This document shows, one piece after another, positions 61,169 to 64,000 of a DNA stretch of 64,000 bases. The position numbers were made by a program, and so were the translations under genes. The notes beneath the pieces are model-generated. The model did no database searches. It was not told the DNA's origin and saw only the letters and a list, made by a program, of their open reading frames with translations. Positions within the stretch are counted from its first letter, which is position 1, and each line of letters begins with the position of its first letter. The stretch comes from Phycisphaerales bacterium (GTDB lineage: Bacteria > Planctomycetota > Phycisphaerae > Phycisphaerales > SM1A02), in assembly GCA_009692045.1 (NCBI GenBank), contig SIAA01000002.1, positions 1-64,000 of the forward strand. The letters are read 5' to 3'.

Positions 61169-62374
61169 ATGCAGCCAGTCGCAGTTCTTGCCGAATCGAT
61201 TCACCTCAATGCGGATCGGGCGCTCGAGGAGGCGGGGCTGAAAGTAGAGCGGGTGCCAGGAGCTCTTGAGGGTGCTGCTCTCAGAGAGGCGATTGCCCGA
61301 GCAGCTGTGATCGGAATCAGATCGAAGACACAGCTGGGCGCCGAGGTATTTCGGTGCGGGCCGCTTCCGGCAGCGATCGGCTGCTTCTGTATCGGCACCA
61401 ATCAAGTCGCGCTTCGTCCCGCTGCAAGGGCGGGGGTAGCGGTTTTCAACTCACCGTTCTCGAACACCCGCAGCGTGGCCGAGATGACGGTGAGTGAGGT
61501 GGTGGCATTGGTGCGTCGATTGTTTGAGAAGTCGTCGCAGATGCACCGAGGGCACTGGGACAAGTCGGCTAGGGATGCCCACGAGTTGCGTGGTCGAACG
61601 TTGGGCATCATCGGATACGGGCACATCGGGTCTCAGGTTTCCGTCTTGGCCGAGTCGCTGGGAATGCGGGTGGTGTTCCATGACATTGCCCGGCGCATGC
61701 CGCTGGGGAACGCCACTTCACGAACCTCACTTGATGCCGTGTTGAAGGAGTCCGATGTCGTAACCATCCATGTTCCCTCGACAGCAGCAACGGAGGGCAT
61801 GATCGCCACAGAGCAACTCGCGCGCATGCGCCCCGGCGCCGTGCTGGTGAATAATGCCCGCGGATCAGTGGTGGACCTTGAGGCACTGGCTGCAGCCATC
61901 CGGCGCGGCCACATCGGGGGAGCCGCCATTGATGTGTTTCCCGAGGAACCCTCAGGATCGAGCGAGACTTTTTTCAGTCCGCTTCAGGGACTTCCCAATG
62001 TCATTCTCACTCCGCACATCGGCGGTAGTACCGAAGAGGCTCAGGAGGCGATCGCCGTGGAGGTGAGCGAAAAGCTGGCGGCATTTCATCTGCGCGGGTC
62101 CACTGCAACCAGTGTGAATATGCCCGAGGTAGAGCTGCCATCCCCTCGGGATGGGCAGGTTCGTCTCATGCATGTTCACCGCAATGTGCCGGGAGTGCTG
62201 GGCAAGATGCACACGATTCTTGCCGCTTCGGGCGTGAACATCAATGCCGAGTACCTGCAGTCAGACAGCGAAGTTTCCTATGTGATTCTTGATGTTGATC
62301 CCTTTGCGGCCGAGGACATCCTGCCCAAGCTGGAGCAGATGCCCGAGACTATTCGCCTGCGCGTTCGCAGCTAG
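61169..62374 (+). CDS. serA: D-3-phosphoglycerate dehydrogenase SerA
   Basis: A 401-residue NAD-dependent enzyme, the first step of serine synthesis. The NAD fold has LGIIGYGHIGSQVSVLAESLG. The active-site residues are the Arg in VNNARGSVVD, the Glu in DVFPEEP and the His in LTPHIGGSTEEAQ. A C-terminal ACT domain (VRLMHVHRNVPGVLGKMHTI) indicates serine feedback as in E. coli SerA, whose length it matches. Glycine cleavage (gcvT) in the same window shares one-carbon flow with serine. Confidence 0.95.
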   Translation: MQPVAVLAESIHLNADRALEEAGLKVERVPGALEGAALREAIARAAVIGIRSKTQLGAEVFRCGPLPAAIGCFCIGTNQVALRPAARAGVAVFNSPFSNTRSVAEMTVSEVVALVRRLFEKSSQMHRGHWDKSARDAHELRGRTLGIIGYGHIGSQVSVLAESLGMRVVFHDIARRMPLGNATSRTSLDAVLKESDVVTIHVPSTAATEGMIATEQLARMRPGAVLVNNARGSVVDLEALAAAIRRGHIGGAAIDVFPEEPSGSSETFFSPLQGLPNVILTPHIGGSTEEAQEAIAVEVSEKLAAFHLRGSTATSVNMPEVELPSPRDGQVRLMHVHRNVPGVLGKMHTILAASGVNINAEYLQSDSEVSYVILDVDPFAAEDILPKLEQMPETIRLRVRS

Positions 62375-62404
62375 AGTTCCCCCGCGGAGCAATCGGCGTA
62401 TGCA

Positions 62405-63220
62405 TCAAGTTCCGACAATGTCAGGAAGTTCGAACAGCGCTTGGGTGAGATTGCGTGGGCCCGCAGGAGTGATGAGCACATCGGCTTCGTAGTGCACGCT
62501 CGTCGAGTTGTCGGCGGTGTAGATGGGCCATTCCTTGCCGCGCACGATTGTTTCTGTGGATGAAAGGGCGATCATCGGTTCAACCGCCAGCAGCATCCCG
62601 GGCTCGAGCACTTTCCAAGCATCCTCCCACTCGCCGGGATAACTGGGGACCGAGTTGGCAATGAAGGGCGGCTCGTGCAGAACTCGTCCGTAGCCGTGCC
62701 CCCCTAGCCCGCGGACCAAGCAGTAGCCGCAATCGCGCTCCACATGATCCTGAACTGCGCGCGCGAAGTCCACTAGAGGTCGACCAGGACGCATGGCAAT
62801 CACTCCCAGCCGCAATGACTCGCGCCCACTGCGCATCAGGGAGAGTGCGACATCGTCCGCGCTGCCGATGGCGTAGGTCCAGGCCGCATCACCTAGCCAT
62901 CCCCGATGGCAGACTCCGATGTCTACCGAGAGAACATCACCCCTGACCAGCGGGGCAGGACTCATCAGGTGAGTGCCGTGAACGACGCACTCGTTGAGAG
63001 AGAGGCAGGCATGGCTGGGAAAGGGAGGATGCCCGCGGGCCTTGTAACCCAGGAAGCAACTAGTGCACTGCAGATCAACCAGGGTGCGCGCCACGAATGA
63101 GTCAATCTCGGAGAGCGTCAGCCCTACTCTGAGGTAACCAACGAGGGCCCGGTGCACCGCCACCACGCAATCAGCCGATTTCACGGCGGCGGCCAAATCC
63201 TGTTCATTGGTCACGGGCAT
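62405..63220 (-). CDS. map: Methionine aminopeptidase, type I
   Basis: A 271-residue metalloenzyme removing the initiator methionine. The five metal ligands are present: Asp in SVDIGVCHRG, Asp in GWLGDAAWTY, His in GLGGHGYGRVLHEPP, Glu in LAVEPMIAL and Glu in VHYEADVLIT. The substrate His in NECVVHGTH is also visible. Length and fold match MetAP I without a zinc-finger extension. It follows hutI on the minus strand, with TAAGAT 8 bases before the ATG. Confidence 0.95.
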   Translation of the reverse strand: MPVTNEQDLAAAVKSADCVVAVHRALVGYLRVGLTLSEIDSFVARTLVDLQCTSCFLGYKARGHPPFPSHACLSLNECVVHGTHLMSPAPLVRGDVLSVDIGVCHRGWLGDAAWTYAIGSADDVALSLMRSGRESLRLGVIAMRPGRPLVDFARAVQDHVERDCGYCLVRGLGGHGYGRVLHEPPFIANSVPSYPGEWEDAWKVLEPGMLLAVEPMIALSSTETIVRGKEWPIYTADNSTSVHYEADVLITPAGPRNLTQALFELPDIVGT

Positions 63221-63228
63221 CGGGGCGA

Positions 63229-63234
63229 ATCTTA
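63229..63234 (-). promoter_or_regulatory. -10 element (TAAGAT) for map
   Basis: TAAGAT on the minus strand lies 8 bases before the map ATG at 63220 and includes the TAA stop codon of hutI (63232-63234). Confidence 0.42.
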
Positions 63235-64000
63235 GTCCGCGAGCGTCATCCCTAGAGCCAGGTTCACGCTGCGGCAGGCATTGGTGTCGACACCGATGGC
63301 GCCTCCGAGTCCCAGCACCAGGTCTGGCCCGGCATCGGCAAAGGATGCCAGCAGTGAGAGTTCATCTCTCGCCGCCAGCATCTGAAGTTGCGCCCGTCGC
63401 TTCGGAGCAAGGCAGCCACAGTGATCCGAGGCGCTGAGAGCGCAGGCGGCATTCCAAGTTGCGGCCGTGATCGCCTCCTCGAGAGAGAGGCGCATGAAGC
63501 GAGTGGCAAGATAGATAGAGAATGAGAGCGAGGGCGAAGGGGCACTGCCAGGATTGAAGTTACTCGCGATCGCCAGAGCACCCCCCTGATCGAGGAACTC
63601 GCGAGCGCGCATGGAGGGCGTACCGAGGGCGAAGGGAGTGCAGGGGAGAGCAACACCGATTGATGTGCTGCGGGCGAGTTGCGCGAGGTCTGCGTCGGTT
63701 GTGGCCTCAAGGTGATCCACGGTCCGCGCCCCCAGAGATATCGCCTCCGACACCATTCCTAGCGAGTTGAACTGATCAGCATGAACCCGAATAGGAAGAC
63801 CGAGTCGCTTGGCGGCGCTGAAGTAGCGCAGACAATCGGCAAGCGACCACGCCCCGGTTTCGCAGAAGGCATCGCAGCAGATCCCGGGATAGGCCGCCGC
63901 GACTGCGGGCAGAGTCTCTTCAATCATGCGTGTCACACCATCCGATTGAGATGGATCGAGAGCGTGAGCCCCCAGGAATGTGGGATGAACTTCTACCGGT
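63232..64000 (-). CDS. hutI: Imidazolonepropionase HutI, 5' end cut by the window
   Basis: The C-terminal 256 codons of an amidohydrolase that opens imidazolone-5-propionate in histidine breakdown. The frame is open to base 64000. The visible part starts VEVHPTFLGAHALDPSQSDG, then DAFCETGAW, RVHADQFNSLGMV, TVDHLEATTDADLAQL and ASNFNPGSAPSPSL. The last segment has Asn where family members usually have the metal-binding Asp of ATDFNPGS, which may matter for activity. An internal GTG at 63936 is not the real start. The gene stop overlaps the -10 of map. Confidence 0.9.
   Translation of the reverse strand, partial: PVEVHPTFLGAHALDPSQSDGVTRMIEETLPAVAAAYPGICCDAFCETGAWSLADCLRYFSAAKRLGLPIRVHADQFNSLGMVSEAISLGARTVDHLEATTDADLAQLARSTSIGVALPCTPFALGTPSMRAREFLDQGGALAIASNFNPGSAPSPSLSFSIYLATRFMRLSLEEAITAATWNAACALSASDHCGCLAPKRRAQLQMLAARDELSLLASFADAGPDLVLGLGGAIGVDTNACRSVNLALGMTLAD

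Overview
The window is a compact chromosomal segment (about 57 protein genes, one tRNA, few gaps over 300 bp) from a bacterium with a Gram-negative-type envelope. The best fit is Planctomycetota, probably a Phycisphaerae-like marine lineage. Supporting signs are an LpxC-FabZ fusion, a TPR protein carrying two RNA-polymerase-alpha C-terminal domains, McsA/McsB, a catalytically dead plus active beta-ketoacyl synthase pair, squalene-hopene cyclase, a class II B12-dependent ribonucleotide reductase and ExbB/ExbD genes grouped with a VWA protein. This placement is inferred from gene content, not from a marker-gene tree. No phage, insertion sequence, integrase, CRISPR array or rRNA was seen.

Layout: 1-6040 holds a cut gene, a PGPGW membrane protein, an old-yellow-enzyme oxidoreductase, a thioredoxin-fold protein, EttA and an aminopeptidase. 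6068-13801 (minus) is an outer-membrane operon: bamA, two Skp/OmpH genes, lpxD, lpxC-fabZ, lpxA and an unknown gene. A second lpxD with gcvT diverges from it (13868-16143). 16155-21162 has a primary-type sigma factor, a UVR-motif protein and a minus operon doxX, vwa, exbB, exbD, exbD. 21201-30142 runs on the plus strand: tRNA-Leu(UAG), class II DAHP synthase, KS-beta/KS-alpha, nuoG, MATE transporter and the alpha-CTD protein. 30212-38232 has SpoIID/LytB, riboflavin synthase, a PP2C phosphatase, pterin dehydratase, mcsB, mcsA, kdsA and trpG/pabA. 38278-46892 has a GG-repeat membrane protein, a Gfo/Idh oxidoreductase, squalene-hopene cyclase, a pseudouridine synthase, a beta-propeller protein, nadB and a lipoprotein. 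46942-50920 has MmgE/PrpD, UPF0316, a B12-domain/MeaB-GTPase fusion and a membrane protein. 50952-51340 is non-coding but rich in hairpins. 51347-58227 has nrdJ, dcd and a UvrD helicase. 58347-64000 has a GspG-like membrane protein, a prolyl oligopeptidase, serA, map and a cut hutI.

The genes form short units. Genes inside a unit overlap by four bases (ATGA, twice TTGA) or lie a few bases apart. Many first genes of units have a TAnnnT hexamer only 6-12 bases before the start codon and no Shine-Dalgarno sequence. This is the pattern expected of leaderless mRNAs. A smaller set has clear GGAGG-like sites. Several divergent pairs share overlapping or symmetric -10 elements.

Functionally the window is dominated by envelope building (Bam, lipid A, KDO-8-phosphate, hopanoids, peptidoglycan-associated SpoIID, ExbB/D), aromatic, NAD, serine and riboflavin biosynthesis, cobalamin-dependent metabolism (NrdJ, B12-GTPase) and protein quality control (McsA/McsB). 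The observations most worth following are the leaderless promoter architecture, the IcmF-like protein without a mutase domain, the ExbB/ExbD-VWA operon, the dead/active KS pair and the hairpin-rich gap after nrdJ.
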